From: CAVPTL01 sp963727235
GTDB taxonomy: Bacteria; Actinomycetota; Thermoleophilia; Gaiellales; JAICJC01
Assembly (NCBI GenBank): GCA_963727235.1
Contig: CAVSFZ010000026.1
Location: 186,001 to 250,000, forward strand
Direction of reading: 5' to 3'
DNA: 64,000 nt
Positions within the stretch are counted from its first letter, which is position 1, and the number at the start of each line of letters is the position of its first letter. The position numbers were made by a program, and so were the translations under genes. Below the pieces are notes generated by a model. It was not told where the DNA came from. It saw nothing but the letters and a program-made list of their open reading frames with translations, and did no database searches. Positions 8,784-17,782 of this stretch are shown here, piece by piece.

Positions 8784-8996
8784 ATGACTCGAACGATGAT
8801 GCTCACCGGATTGGACGATGTGACCGTGGCCCGGATCCGCCACTGGGCAGACGTCCACGGCACCACGCCCTCGGAGTACCTGGTCCGCCTGGTCGATCTG
8901 CACGACCGGCTGGCGTCGATCGCCAGATCGCACGGCGACGACCCGCGCGCCGCCGTGGCCCGTGAGCTCCTGGTGGCCAACCGGCTGGAGGCCTGA
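8784..8996 (+). CDS. Small protein with ribbon-helix-helix-like fold
   Basis: A 70-residue protein. The core MMLTGLDDVTVARIRHWADV is followed by GTTPSEYLVRLVDLHDRL, a beta strand and two-helix pattern reminiscent of MetJ/Arc antitoxin-like DNA-binding proteins. No toxin gene is adjacent, so an antitoxin role is not supported. The frame is open to an ATG at 8763 and beyond, but the start at 8784 places the basic/hydrophobic strand at the N-terminus. It is divergent from the channel-like gene and convergent with the secreted protein; only 5 nt separate the two 3' ends. Confidence 0.5.
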   Translation: MTRTMMLTGLDDVTVARIRHWADVHGTTPSEYLVRLVDLHDRLASIARSHGDDPRAAVARELLVANRLEA

Positions 8997-9001
8997 ACGG
9001 C

Positions 9002-9934
9002 TCAGCCGTTTCGCAGCGAGCTGGTGTTGACCACCTGGAGGTCGCTGCCGTGGATCAGACCGAGCGTGTGCAGGGCGTCGTCGGAGAACTGATGGTTGGA
9101 GACGCCCGTGATGTACCAGGGAGAGCCGTTGTCGGCCAGGATCATGCCGTAGCGCTTGAGCGCGATCGCTATCGGCCGGGCCTGTGGAGCAAGCTGAGAG
9201 ACATCGAAGTCCGCTCGCAGCCGTACCCGCAACCCCATCGGGGGCAGGTTTGCGCACGATCCGGAGCCGGCATCGTGGCGCGCGGGATAGATGTGCCCGG
9301 CACAGGTGTCCGGCGCGGTGAAGCGCAGGGCGTGGTTGATCACGCCGTTGTGATCCTCCTGGAAGCGCACCAGGCCTGGGAGAATCGGAAGCCCCGCGGC
9401 ATCGGCGCTGGTCCAGCCGTTGGGCCGGAGATTGTTCGAGCGCATATCCCAGGTCGCACCCGAGCCGGCTGTCCAGCCGGACTTGGTGTGCTTGGCCAGC
9501 CACAGCTCGTACAGACGGCAGCTGCTCTTGTCCACGATCAGCAGGTGGCGGTCGGAACCGGCTTCGATCTTGGGCTTGGCCGGGATCGGATACCCACCGC
9601 GGTACGACTGTGACGCATACCCGAGCTTGACCTTCACCTTGGTCTGCGTGCCGGTGACGACGTTGTATGGGATGCCATAGCCGAGGAACGAGCCGAAGTC
9701 TGGGTGCAGGCCGGTGCCGGCGCCGATCGCGTTGATCATCGTGGCGGAGTTGGCCGCCACGGGCAGGGAGTCGACCCGCTTGTTCCACACGTTGGTGGCC
9801 GGGAACACCGGGCAGGCCGAGGCCGACGGAAGCGGGGACGCGCCCGCAGGGCCGGTGAGGCCGGCCGCGAGGGCGAGGCCGGCGGCGCCCACAGCCGCGG
9901 CGATTGTAACCCGTGACCACATGCTCTTACTCAT
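9002..9934 (-). CDS. Secreted protein of uncharacterised family
   Basis: 310 residues with a Sec signal peptide (basic MSKSMWSR, hydrophobic core to about residue 27, cleavage near GASP about residues 31-34). The mature part is Trp-, Gly- and His-rich with motifs FPATNVWN, HLLIVDKSSCRLYELW, RFQEDHNGVINHALRFT and RYGMILADNGSPWYITG, suggesting an extracellular enzyme or binding fold; no known catalytic signature is evident. I recognise the layout as a conserved exported family but cannot name a function. Four Cys could form two disulfides. It is the last gene before the minus-strand sugar locus, 36 bp away. Confidence 0.6.
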   Translation of the reverse strand: MSKSMWSRVTIAAAVGAAGLALAAGLTGPAGASPLPSASACPVFPATNVWNKRVDSLPVAANSATMINAIGAGTGLHPDFGSFLGYGIPYNVVTGTQTKVKVKLGYASQSYRGGYPIPAKPKIEAGSDRHLLIVDKSSCRLYELWLAKHTKSGWTAGSGATWDMRSNNLRPNGWTSADAAGLPILPGLVRFQEDHNGVINHALRFTAPDTCAGHIYPARHDAGSGSCANLPPMGLRVRLRADFDVSQLAPQARPIAIALKRYGMILADNGSPWYITGVSNHQFSDDALHTLGLIHGSDLQVVNTSSLRNG

Positions 9935-9970
9935 CGGCAGCAGCCGACCCCGGGCACTCCCCCAACGGGG

Positions 9971-10972
9971 TCAGGCCGGCATCGCCGCACCTGGGGGTCG
10001 CCTGACCGCAGCGGTCACCTGGGCCTCCAGCACACGCCGCTGATCGATGTCCAGCTCGACACCGTACTGCTCCAGCGCCATCAACACCGCACCCAGCACC
10101 GGCGGCGGATCCAGCCGCACCAGCCGTGCCCGCTTGGCGTGGGGCCGCACCGCCTCGAGCACGGCGGCCTCCAGCAAGGCACTGCCACCGCGGAACAACC
10201 CACCCGACAAGACCGTGTCGAACTCGTCGTCGAGCATGTCCAGGTTACGAGCGACCACCACGGCCGTGTCGCCCAGAGAGCCTCCCGCCCAGCGCACGAT
10301 CCGAAGCGCGACCGCGTCGCCCGCCTCGGCCGCCCGCAGCACCGTGGGTGCAGCCGCACGCGGAGGCTCGATACCGCGGCTGAACTGCTCCAGGAACTCG
10401 GCGGCCGAGCGGCAGCCCGCCAGCGTGCACAGCTGTTCGGTCAGGGTCGTCTCCGGGCCGCGCCCCAGGTAGGCATCGGCCACCGCCCGGACCGCAGCAT
10501 CCGACACATCGCTGGCGCTGCCGACGTCGCCCAGGATCATGCCCTGGCCGAGCGTCCGAAACGTCTTGCCGGCCCGGTTGACGCCGGCGGCGACCGCACC
10601 GGTGCCGGCCACCAGCACCACTCCGTGGCGATCCCGCGTTCCCGCACGCAGCGCCACCATCGAGTCGTTTTCGAGCACGTGGTCGCAGCCCAGCTCCAGC
10701 TGGTCGATGACGCCGTTGACGCGCGGGAGGTCGGACGGCCAATCGACTCCGGCCAGGCCGAAGGCGGCGGCCTTGAGGTCTCGCACGCCCTTTCCGGTCG
10801 GCGACAGTGCCTTGACCGCAGCGTCTCGCAGCGAGTCTGCGGCGCCCCGCAGCCCCACCGTCTCCCAGTTCGACGGGCCGTTGGTGGCAAACCCCAGCAG
10901 CGTGCCCTCGTCGTCGGCGACCACCGCGTGGGTCTTGGAACCCCCGCCGTCCACTCCCAACACCAGGTTCAC
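9971..10972 (-). CDS. BadF/NagK-type sugar kinase (ASKHA family)
   Basis: 333 residues; an actin-like ATPase of the BadF/BadG/BcrA family that includes N-acetylglucosamine kinase. VDGGGSKTHAVVAD (phosphate-1), LENDSMVALRAGT, LVAGTGAVAAGV (phosphate-2) and LSGGLFRGG (adenosine) are all in place. It likely phosphorylates the sugar imported by the neighbouring ABC transporter. It starts at a GTG that overlaps the stop of the oxidoreductase by 4 nt (GTGA) and is the last gene of the operon. A second member of the same family lies at 41175-42188 in the other aminosugar locus. Substrate specificity (GlcNAc or a related sugar) is inference from family and context. Confidence 0.85.
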   Translation of the reverse strand: MNLVLGVDGGGSKTHAVVADDEGTLLGFATNGPSNWETVGLRGAADSLRDAAVKALSPTGKGVRDLKAAAFGLAGVDWPSDLPRVNGVIDQLELGCDHVLENDSMVALRAGTRDRHGVVLVAGTGAVAAGVNRAGKTFRTLGQGMILGDVGSASDVSDAAVRAVADAYLGRGPETTLTEQLCTLAGCRSAAEFLEQFSRGIEPPRAAAPTVLRAAEAGDAVALRIVRWAGGSLGDTAVVVARNLDMLDDEFDTVLSGGLFRGGSALLEAAVLEAVRPHAKRARLVRLDPPPVLGAVLMALEQYGVELDIDQRRVLEAQVTAAVRRPPGAAMPA

Positions 10973-11925
10973 CGGGCAGCCTCGGCGGATCGGTAGGCCT
11001 CGTCCAGCACGCGCATCACCACGAGCCCGTCCTCACCTGACGGACTGGGCTGACGTCCCTGCCTGATCGCGGCGATGAACTCACTCATCTGCGTGGTGTA
11101 CATCGACTGGGGGCAGTGCTCGTAGGTGTCGGTCGGGGGCTCCGTGAATGCGAACACCCTGGCATACCCATCCGTGCCGTAGATCTCGGTGTCGGCCTCC
11201 AAGCCGGCGGCATGGGGCTGCCACCATCCCGATTCGACGATCGAGTTGGTGCCGTTGTCCCAGCGGATGAGCAGGATTGCGTCGTCGTCGACGTCATAGC
11301 TCCCGTAGCGCGTGCCGATCGCCGCGGACACACCCGCGGGTGACGGCCCGCCCAGGAGGAATCTGGCGGTATCGATGGCATGCACTCCCATATCGGCCAG
11401 AGCGCCGCCGCCCGCGAGTTGTCGTTGTGTGAACCAGCCGGCCGGCCCCCAGCGGACGTGCACGCCGTAGCCGCGCGTCTTCACCACATCGCCCAGCTCC
11501 CCGGCCTCGATCCGCTCGCGCAAGGCGCGCACGTCGGGGTGGAAACGCCAGCAGTGAGCCACCATCAGCGACGCCCCAGAGCCCTGGGCGGCAGCCACCA
11601 TCAGCTCCCCCTCGGCCGCGGACATCGCCATCGGCTTTTCCACCATCACGTGCTGGCCCGCCTCCAGAAACGCGATTGTCTGCGCTGCGTGCAGGCTGTT
11701 GGGTGTCGCGATCACGACCGCGTCCACCTCGCTGTCTCCCACCAGCTGCTCCCACTCCAGGGTGGTGCGCGGGATCCCGTGGCGCTGGGCCAGCGCCGCC
11801 AGCGACCCGGGTCGCCAGTTGGCGGCCGCAACCAGCTCCGCCGCCGGATTCTCGATCACCGCGCGGGCGTGAAAGTCGGTGATGAAGCCCGCGCCCAGCA
11901 GTGCGATACGAATCGGATCGGCCAT
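10969..11925 (-). CDS. Gfo/Idh/MocA family NAD(P)-dependent sugar oxidoreductase
   Basis: 318 residues. The N-terminal Rossmann fold starts with IRIALLGAGFITDFHARA, and the family motif VEKPMAMS carries the catalytic Lys. The C-terminal alpha/beta domain (GGGALADMGVHAIDTARFLLGG) is typical of the group. These enzymes oxidise or dehydrate sugars, inositols or sugar amines. Overlap with the kinase downstream and 12-nt spacing from the MalG permease place it in the uptake operon, so it probably processes the imported sugar. The divergent DegT aminotransferase could act on its keto product, by analogy with inositol or aminosugar pathways; that is a guess from proximity. Confidence 0.88.
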   Translation of the reverse strand: MADPIRIALLGAGFITDFHARAVIENPAAELVAAANWRPGSLAALAQRHGIPRTTLEWEQLVGDSEVDAVVIATPNSLHAAQTIAFLEAGQHVMVEKPMAMSAAEGELMVAAAQGSGASLMVAHCWRFHPDVRALRERIEAGELGDVVKTRGYGVHVRWGPAGWFTQRQLAGGGALADMGVHAIDTARFLLGGPSPAGVSAAIGTRYGSYDVDDDAILLIRWDNGTNSIVESGWWQPHAAGLEADTEIYGTDGYARVFAFTEPPTDTYEHCPQSMYTTQMSEFIAAIRQGRQPSPSGEDGLVVMRVLDEAYRSAEAAR

Positions 11926-11936
11926 ACCGGCCGAGA

Positions 11937-12830
11937 CTACCCCTTGACGCCGGTCAGCGTGATGCCCTCGATAAAGACGCGCTGGGCCAGGAAGAAGATG
12001 ATCACAATCGGCAGCATGAACAGCAGCGACGCCGCCATCGTCAGGTTCCAGTTGACGTGATGGATGCCGCGAAACTGCGACAGCGCGATCGACAGCGTCT
12101 GGGTGTCGGTGTTCTGTGCCAGGTACACCAGCGGGCCATAGAAGTCGTTCCAGGCATAGATGAAGTTGAACAGCGCGACCGCTGCGATCGCCGGCTTGGC
12201 CAGCGGCACCACCACCCGCATCATGATCTGAAACTCACCGGCGCCGTCCACCCGCATCGCGTCGGTCATCTCCTTGGGGATGGTCATGAAGAACTGGCGC
12301 AGCAGGAAGATCGAGAACGCATCGCCGAAGAAGCTGGGGATGATCAACGGCCTCAGGGTGCCGATGAACTGGATCCCGGTCCAGTCGTGGAACTGCTTGG
12401 CCCACAGGATGTACAGCGGCACCGAGGTCACCTGGGTGGGCAGCATCAGCGTCGCCAGCACCAGCAGGAAGACGACGTTTCGCCCTTTCCACTCGAGCCG
12501 GGCAAACGCGTAGGCAACCGGCACGCACGACACCACCACGCCCACCGTCGACAGCCCTGCGTACAGGAACGTGTTCCAGGTGTAGCGCACCACGTCCAGC
12601 TGGTGGAACACGGTGATGAAGTTGCCCCACACGAACGGGTGCGGGATCAGGCGGGCAGAGAGCGCCTGCTCGTCGCTCATCACCGCGGTCAGGAACATGA
12701 ACAGCACCGGCAGCAGGAACGCCAGCGACACCGCGATCAGCACCGCGTGGTTGGCGACCTCGAGCAGCAGCCGGCGGCGCCGTACCGAGGCCGGCTTGAC
12801 TCGCTGGGGGCGGTCGGCGACAGCGGCTAT
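11937..12830 (-). CDS. Carbohydrate ABC transporter permease, MalG type
   Basis: 297 residues with six membrane segments and the inner EAA loop (EMTDAMRVDGAGEFQIMMRV) that contacts the ATPase; the protein ends LTGVKG as MalG-type permeases do. No ATG, GTG or TTG occurs at the expected N-terminus. The best-placed codon is an ATA at 12830, 6 nt after GGAGG and overlapping the TAG stop of MalF. The next canonical in-frame upstream codon is a GTG at 12917, deep inside MalF. The stop coordinate is firm, the start is not. The operon has no ATPase gene; UgpC/MsmK at 42214 is the likely partner. Confidence 0.88.
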   Translation of the reverse strand: MAAVADRPQRVKPASVRRRRLLLEVANHAVLIAVSLAFLLPVLFMFLTAVMSDEQALSARLIPHPFVWGNFITVFHQLDVVRYTWNTFLYAGLSTVGVVVSCVPVAYAFARLEWKGRNVVFLLVLATLMLPTQVTSVPLYILWAKQFHDWTGIQFIGTLRPLIIPSFFGDAFSIFLLRQFFMTIPKEMTDAMRVDGAGEFQIMMRVVVPLAKPAIAAVALFNFIYAWNDFYGPLVYLAQNTDTQTLSIALSQFRGIHHVNWNLTMAASLLFMLPIVIIFFLAQRVFIEGITLTGVKG

Positions 12831-13837
12831 GACAGGCCTCCGCCGTAGTGCACCCAGCGCCGGGATGTCCAGAGAAGCACTGCGGTGCAGATCATCGTGA
12901 CCACGAACAGCACCCACGCCATCGCCGATGCATAGCCCATGTTGAAGTAGGAGAAGGCCTGCTGGTAGAGCCATACGCCGTAGAACATCAGCGACCGCTG
13001 CGGGTCACCCACGGCGGAGCCCGCCGTGGTGGATGCCACATAGGCTTGGTCGAAATACTGGAAGCTGTCGATCAAGCCGGTGATCACGGTGAACAGGATT
13101 ACCGGGGTGATCATCGGCAGGGTGACGTGGCGGAACCGCTGCCAGGCGTTGGCGCCCTCGACCGTGATCGCCTCGTACAGCTCGCGGGGCACGTTCAAAA
13201 GGCCTGCCATGTACAGGATGATGGCGTCCCCGGCCCCCCACAGCCCCAGCACCACCAACGCCGGCTTGGCCCACTCCGGGTCGAGGAACCACAGGGGCGC
13301 CGAGACCCCGGGGATCCGGTCGAGGAAGTTGTTGACCGGCCCTGTGGTGGGGTTGAACAGGTAGACGAACACCAGCGCGGCGCCGACCGTGGGCGCCAGC
13401 GACGGCATGAAGAAGAGCGTGCGGTAGCCGTTCACGCCTCTTCTCGGCCGCGTCAGGAGCATGGCCGTGCCCATGGCAAACAACACCCGCAGCGGCAGCG
13501 CGATCACGATGATCCAGACGGTGTTTTTGACCGCATCCCAGATGATCGGGTCCATCTGGTTGGGGCGTCCGTCGACCGTCGCCCGCCCGATCATGAACTC
13601 GTAGTTTGTGAGCCCGATCCAGCGGGGCGGGCTGGTCAGGTCGTAGTGGGTGAACGAGTAGTACAAGCTGATCAGCATCGGCCCTGCGGTGAACAGCAGG
13701 AAGCCCACGATCCACGGCGACAGCATCGCCAGCACGATGCCGTACCGCCGCAGGCTGGCGCGGCGCTGCGCACGCCGGCGCTCGGCCGGCGTGCGCAGCG
13801 CAATTCGCGCCGGTGCGGTGCTGTCTACGGCGCCGAT
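12827..13837 (-). CDS. Carbohydrate ABC transporter permease, MalF type
   Basis: About 336 residues with six membrane segments, a cytoplasmic Arg-rich N-terminus (TPAERRRAQRRASLRRYGI) and the EAA loop (ELYEAITVEGANAWQRFRHV). It forms the channel with MalG. As for MalG, no ATG, GTG or TTG exists between the binding-protein stop and the first membrane helix. An ATC at 13837, 5 nt after a weak GGGG, is the best-placed near-cognate start; a TTG at 13924 is the nearest canonical upstream codon and would overlap the binding protein by about 100 nt. The 3' end overlaps malG by 4 nt. Confidence 0.88.
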   Translation of the reverse strand: MGAVDSTAPARIALRTPAERRRAQRRASLRRYGIVLAMLSPWIVGFLLFTAGPMLISLYYSFTHYDLTSPPRWIGLTNYEFMIGRATVDGRPNQMDPIIWDAVKNTVWIIVIALPLRVLFAMGTAMLLTRPRRGVNGYRTLFFMPSLAPTVGAALVFVYLFNPTTGPVNNFLDRIPGVSAPLWFLDPEWAKPALVVLGLWGAGDAIILYMAGLLNVPRELYEAITVEGANAWQRFRHVTLPMITPVILFTVITGLIDSFQYFDQAYVASTTAGSAVGDPQRSLMFYGVWLYQQAFSYFNMGYASAMAWVLFVVTMICTAVLLWTSRRWVHYGGGLS

Positions 13838-15213
13838 GACGACCCCAGCGCCAGCTGATTGTCGATATCGGTGTCGAGCTTGACCAGAGCCGCGTGAAGG
13901 TCGGTGATCTTGCCGGCCTCCCAATCGGACTCGAAGTCATTCATCAGGTTCGCGTACCCACCGCCCTGCGGCTTCAGCGGCGGCGAGAACGACGACTTCG
14001 GGTTGGCCCACACCTTCTCGAAGGTGGTGAACTGGGCGGGCTGCTTGAGGTCCGGCGAATTGGCGGATGCCGCGGTGGTGGGGACGTTCCCGAGCGCGTT
14101 GGCCATCGTCACCAGGTAGTGGGTATCGGTTGACAGGTACTTCACCAGCAGCCACGCCTGATCGGGATGCTGGGCGCCCTCGGGTATCCCGACCACGGTA
14201 CCTCCCACCCGGCCGGAGCCGTACACGCTGGGATCGCCCGCCGGGAACGGCACCGTGTCGTAGCCGAAGCCGGGCACGTCGCGGCCGATGAATGCCGTCC
14301 GCCACTCCCCGTCGAACACCATCGCGATCTTGTTGTTCTCGAAGGCGTTGCCCTTGTTGAACTCGGCGTTGGTGTAGGTGCTGGCGAACTTGGTGATGTT
14401 GTCGTAGCCATACCAGTCGATCAGCTGCTTCTGCCACTCGAACGCCTTCGTCCAGCCGGGATCGGTTGCGATCTGGGCGTTGCCGGCGGAGTCGAACCAC
14501 TGCGCGCCCCACGCGCGGCCGAGATCCGGCCCGCCCAGCTCGTTGAACAGATTCAGCGGCACGAACCCTGCGACCTTGATGGAACCATCAGGGTTCTTCA
14601 CGGTCAGCTTCTTGGCCGCAGCCATCAGCTCGTCCATCGTCTTGGGCGGCGCAATGCCGGCGTCCGCCAGCATCTGCTTGTTGTAGTAGAGGCCGTAGGC
14701 GTCTGTCAGAGACGGCAGTGCGCACTGTTTGCCGCCGTAGTTGGTATAGGTGATCGCGGCCGGGGCAAAGTCTGAGATCGAGATGCCGTCGGCCTTCATG
14801 TACGACGTCAGGTCGAGCCATTTACCGCTCGAGCAGTACTGACCCACGTAGTCGGGGCCGAAGGGCATGGCCACGTCGGGCGAGTTGCCGCCCTTGATGG
14901 CCTTCAGTAGGTTGGGATCGAAGGTGTCCTCGTCGGTGTTGGGCTGCACCTCCTGCTTGATCGTGATCCACGGATACTTCTTGTGGAAGTCCGAGAGCGC
15001 ATCGTTGAACGGCTTCGACTCCTCGCCCGCGAACATGTGCCACAGCGTGATCGTGACGGGGGTCTTGTCGATCGATCCGCCAGGATTGGGCGTCGTGGAG
15101 GAATCCGAGCTGGAGCTGCCGCAGGCCGTCGCGGCCAGGAGCATCAGCGCAGTCACCGCCAGCGCCGCCCAGCGCGCCCATGGCTGTGTTCGTACCTTGC
15201 CGGGCTTGGTCAT
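13825..15213 (-). CDS. Carbohydrate ABC transporter substrate-binding lipoprotein
   Basis: 462 residues of the solute-binding protein family 1 (MalE/UgpB-like). A lipoprotein signal peptide ends at LLAATAC with the lipidated Cys near residue 32, followed by a Ser/Thr-rich tether and the ligand-binding fold (TITLWHMFAGEE, then YGLYYNKQMLADAG and FDGEWRTAFIGRD). It binds the sugar outside and delivers it to MalF/MalG. The ATG at 15213 has GGGAGA 7 nt upstream. It is the first structural gene after the ROK regulator. Substrate is unknown; kinase and regulator types favour an aminosugar or short oligosaccharide. Confidence 0.92.
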   Translation of the reverse strand: MTKPGKVRTQPWARWAALAVTALMLLAATACGSSSSDSSTTPNPGGSIDKTPVTITLWHMFAGEESKPFNDALSDFHKKYPWITIKQEVQPNTDEDTFDPNLLKAIKGGNSPDVAMPFGPDYVGQYCSSGKWLDLTSYMKADGISISDFAPAAITYTNYGGKQCALPSLTDAYGLYYNKQMLADAGIAPPKTMDELMAAAKKLTVKNPDGSIKVAGFVPLNLFNELGGPDLGRAWGAQWFDSAGNAQIATDPGWTKAFEWQKQLIDWYGYDNITKFASTYTNAEFNKGNAFENNKIAMVFDGEWRTAFIGRDVPGFGYDTVPFPAGDPSVYGSGRVGGTVVGIPEGAQHPDQAWLLVKYLSTDTHYLVTMANALGNVPTTAASANSPDLKQPAQFTTFEKVWANPKSSFSPPLKPQGGGYANLMNDFESDWEAGKITDLHAALVKLDTDIDNQLALGSSSAP

Positions 15214-15237
15214 ATCACGCTCTCCCTTCGGTCAACA

Positions 15238-16416
15238 TCACGGTTTGCGATTGAACACGACTTCCTGCGCCGCGGATAGGGCGGTCGCCACAGCACCGTG
15301 CACCACGGCGTCATCACCCAGCTGGGACACGGTCAGGCGGGGCCGAAACGGCGACAGCCTGTTGAGTTCCCGAGCTGCCGGATCGACCAGCAGATCCCCG
15401 GCGCCGGTGGCGATGCCCCCGCCCAGGATCACCAGCTCGGGGTCGAGAATCGGAGCCACGGCGGCGATCGCGAGCGCGATCCGGCCGGCCTCCACCTCGA
15501 CCACCCGCAGGGCCAGCGGGTCGCCGGCGCGGGCGGCTGCAAAGATCGCCTTGACCGTCAGCGGAGGGCGCATCCCCATGTCGCGGGCCGAGCGGATCAC
15601 GCCGCTGGCGCCGGCAGCTTCCTCCAGGGCGCCGCGACGGCGGTTGTGAGGGTCGTAGGGATCGTCGTCGCCGATCGGCACGTAGGCGATCTCGCCGGCA
15701 GCGCCGTATGCCCCCCGAAACAGCCGTCCGTCGATCACGATCCCCAGACCGACGCCCGTTCCCACCGAGAGGAACACGAAGTTGGAGACGCCCATCCCCG
15801 CTCCCCGCCAGCTCTCGCCCAGCGCGGCCAGGTTGACGTCGTTCTCGAAGCTGACATCGGCGCCGAGCTGATCACGGATCGCGTCGACCAGTCCGTGCCG
15901 GCCCCAGCCGGGGAGGTTGGGCGCCAGCGCCAGCGCCCCGCTGGAGGGATCCAGCACGCCCGAACTGCCGACCGTGGCATGGGTCACGTGTGACCACTCG
16001 ATGCCGGCCTCGGCCGCCACCCGATGGGCGATCTCGCCGATCTGGGTCACCCGCCGCCCGGCGCTGCGCTCGGTGTGCTCCTGCGTACGCGCGACGAACC
16101 GGCCGGTGATGTCGGCCAGCACCGCCCGCACCCAGTTTCGGCCGACGTCCAGGCCGACCACAAACCCCGATCGCGGATTGAGCGCGTACAACGCCGCGCC
16201 GGGGCCCTTGCGGCCCGTCGAACGGCCGGTTTCCATCACCAGCCCGGCACCGGACAGGCCCACCAGCGCCTGCGACACGGTCGGCTTGCTGAGACCACTG
16301 CGCCGGGCCATCTGCGCCCGTGAGAGCATGCCTTCGTCGCGAATCAACTCGAGGATGGTGCGCTCGTTGATGGCCTTCAGCAGGCTGGGCGTCCCGGCAT
16401 CGAAGGTGCGCGTCGT
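15238..16416 (-). CDS. ROK-family transcriptional regulator
   Basis: About 392 residues. The N-terminal winged helix (AGTPSLLKAINERTILELIRD, then SRAQMARRSGLSKPTVSQAL) is followed by a ROK sugar-kinase-like domain (GLDVGRNWVRAVLAD, SVGTGVGLGIVIDG, ILGGGIATG). It should repress the sugar locus and be released by a sugar ligand. The conserved N-terminal helix has no ATG, GTG or TTG in frame. A strong GGGAGAGGG stands 8 nt before an ACG at 16416, while the first canonical codon, TTG at 16347, would remove half of the DNA-binding domain. An exact palindrome lies across its promoter. Confidence 0.88.
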   Translation of the reverse strand, partial: TTRTFDAGTPSLLKAINERTILELIRDEGMLSRAQMARRSGLSKPTVSQALVGLSGAGLVMETGRSTGRKGPGAALYALNPRSGFVVGLDVGRNWVRAVLADITGRFVARTQEHTERSAGRRVTQIGEIAHRVAAEAGIEWSHVTHATVGSSGVLDPSSGALALAPNLPGWGRHGLVDAIRDQLGADVSFENDVNLAALGESWRGAGMGVSNFVFLSVGTGVGLGIVIDGRLFRGAYGAAGEIAYVPIGDDDPYDPHNRRRGALEEAAGASGVIRSARDMGMRPPLTVKAIFAAARAGDPLALRVVEVEAGRIALAIAAVAPILDPELVILGGGIATGAGDLLVDPAARELNRLSPFRPRLTVSQLGDDAVVHGAVATALSAAQEVVFNRKP

Positions 16417-16441
16417 ACTCGTGGCCCTCTCCCACTCGCAT

Positions 16442-16460
16442 ATAGTAAGGAAACTTTCCT
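16442..16460. promoter_or_regulatory. ROK operator overlapping the regulator promoter, site 1
   Basis: AGGAAACTTTCCT (16448-16460) is a 13-bp palindrome with a central C. On the minus strand it abuts TACTAT (16447-16442), a good -10 box for the ROK gene, so binding would block that promoter. The same 13-mer occurs at 39530-39542. The AGGAAA/TTTCCT arms resemble sites known for ROK regulators in Gram-positive bacteria. Confidence 0.7.
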
Positions 16461-16526
16461 GAAAGTACCGGTGGAGGATAGGCTGTTGGCCGGACTGAAG
16501 TCAAGCGAATCCCTGGAGGCCACATC

Positions 16527-17753
16527 ATGAGCGTGCTCGCGATCACCGGTGGGACGCCGGTGCGAACCGATCCCTTCCCGCGCTGGCCCCACCTCGACGA
16601 GAGCGACGTGGAAGCCGTGGCCGCCGTGGTGCGAAGCGGGTTGGTGGGCGGCTGGCCCGAGCCGGGAGCCAACGCGGCGGCGTTCGCCGAGGGATTTGCC
16701 GAGTATCAGGGCGCCCGCCACGGTGTCGTCATGGCCAACGGCACGATCGCCATGGAGGTTGCGCTGAAAGCGCTGGGGATCGGCTGGGGCGATGAGGTGA
16801 TCGTGCCCGCGCTGACCTTCGCCGCCACCGCCTATGCCGCGATCGCAGCCGGCGCACTGCCGGTGATCGTGGACGTCGACCCGCAGCATCTGACCATCGA
16901 CCCCGATTTGGTCGAGGCGGCGATCACGCCTCGCACCCGCGCGATCATGCCGGTGCATCTGGGCCAGCAGATGGCCGACATGGATCGCCTGATGGAGATC
17001 GCCGCCCGCCACGATCTGCGGGTGGTCGAGGACTGCGCCCACGCCCATGGGCAGCGCTGGCGTGACCAGGGAGCCGGATGCATCGGCGATTTCGGCTCGT
17101 TCTCCCATCAGTCGTCCAAGATCCTGACCTCGGGCGAGGGCGGCACGCTGCTGTGCGGTGACGACCGGCTGGCGCGGCTGGCCCACTCGCTGATCGACTG
17201 CGGCCGGGCCAAGGACGAGGCCGAGCAGGAGTACACCTTCGGCGCCAACTACCGGCTGGGTGAGCTGCAGTGCGCCCTGCTGGTGCGCGGGCTGGCCCGC
17301 TTCGAGGCCCAGCGCGCAGAACGCGAGCAGGCGGCGGCCGAGTTCGAGCGGCTGGCGGTGCAGGTGCCGGGAGTGCGCCTGTACCCTCGCGACACCCGCA
17401 TCACCCGCTCCAGTTTCTACCGGTTCATCATCGCCGTCGACGAGGAGGCGTTCGCGGGCGTGGGCAACGAGCGAGTCGTGGAAGCGCTCGAAGCCGAAGG
17501 CATCCCGGCCGAGATCCAGTACCCGCCGATGAGTCGCTACGAGCTGTTCCAGCCATCGCTTGCGCGGCTCCCGGTGACCGTCGAGTACGCCGATCGGCTG
17601 GATCCCGCCAAGATGAGCTTCCCGGTGGCCGAGCAGGCGGCCCTACGCGAGGCCGTCTACCTCAACGAGAACATCTTCCGGGCAGGCTCCAAGGGCATCC
17701 AGGACACCGTCGACGCCCTCGCCAAAGTCCAGAAACACGCCTCATCGCTGTGA
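16527..17753 (+). CDS. DegT/DnrJ/EryC1/StrS family PLP aminotransferase
   Basis: 408 residues, fold-type I. Lys198 (FSHQSSKILTSGEGG) is the expected Schiff-base lysine and Asp169 (VVEDCAHAHG) contacts the pyridine nitrogen. The family aminates keto-sugars, often with Glu or Gln as donor. The ATG at 16527 has GGAGG 7 nt upstream. It is transcribed divergently from the ROK gene across the shared operator, so it is probably part of the same sugar regulon; it may form or remove the amino group of a sugar or inositol intermediate. Its stop (CTG TGA) is provided by the left arm of palindromic repeat copy 3. Confidence 0.88.
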   Translation: MSVLAITGGTPVRTDPFPRWPHLDESDVEAVAAVVRSGLVGGWPEPGANAAAFAEGFAEYQGARHGVVMANGTIAMEVALKALGIGWGDEVIVPALTFAATAYAAIAAGALPVIVDVDPQHLTIDPDLVEAAITPRTRAIMPVHLGQQMADMDRLMEIAARHDLRVVEDCAHAHGQRWRDQGAGCIGDFGSFSHQSSKILTSGEGGTLLCGDDRLARLAHSLIDCGRAKDEAEQEYTFGANYRLGELQCALLVRGLARFEAQRAEREQAAAEFERLAVQVPGVRLYPRDTRITRSSFYRFIIAVDEEAFAGVGNERVVEALEAEGIPAEIQYPPMSRYELFQPSLARLPVTVEYADRLDPAKMSFPVAEQAALREAVYLNENIFRAGSKGIQDTVDALAKVQKHASSL

Positions 17754-17782
17754 ATAAAAGGTGCCTGGCACCTTTTATTCAC
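17750..17782. repeat. Palindromic REP-like element, copy 3
   Basis: Perfect inverted repeat with 16-bp arms around the central T at 17766: GTGAATAAAAGGTGCC and its complement. It sits exactly between two convergent genes. The left arm contains the DegT stop and the right arm the OppF Gly-Glu-stop. The AAAA/TTTT positions differ from the other copies but are compensated on both arms. Confidence 0.9.

Noticed and set aside
8784..8996. A toxin-antitoxin pair involving the ribbon-helix-helix-like protein
   Set aside because: No small toxin-like gene is adjacent on either side; neighbours are a membrane protein and a secreted protein on the opposite strand.
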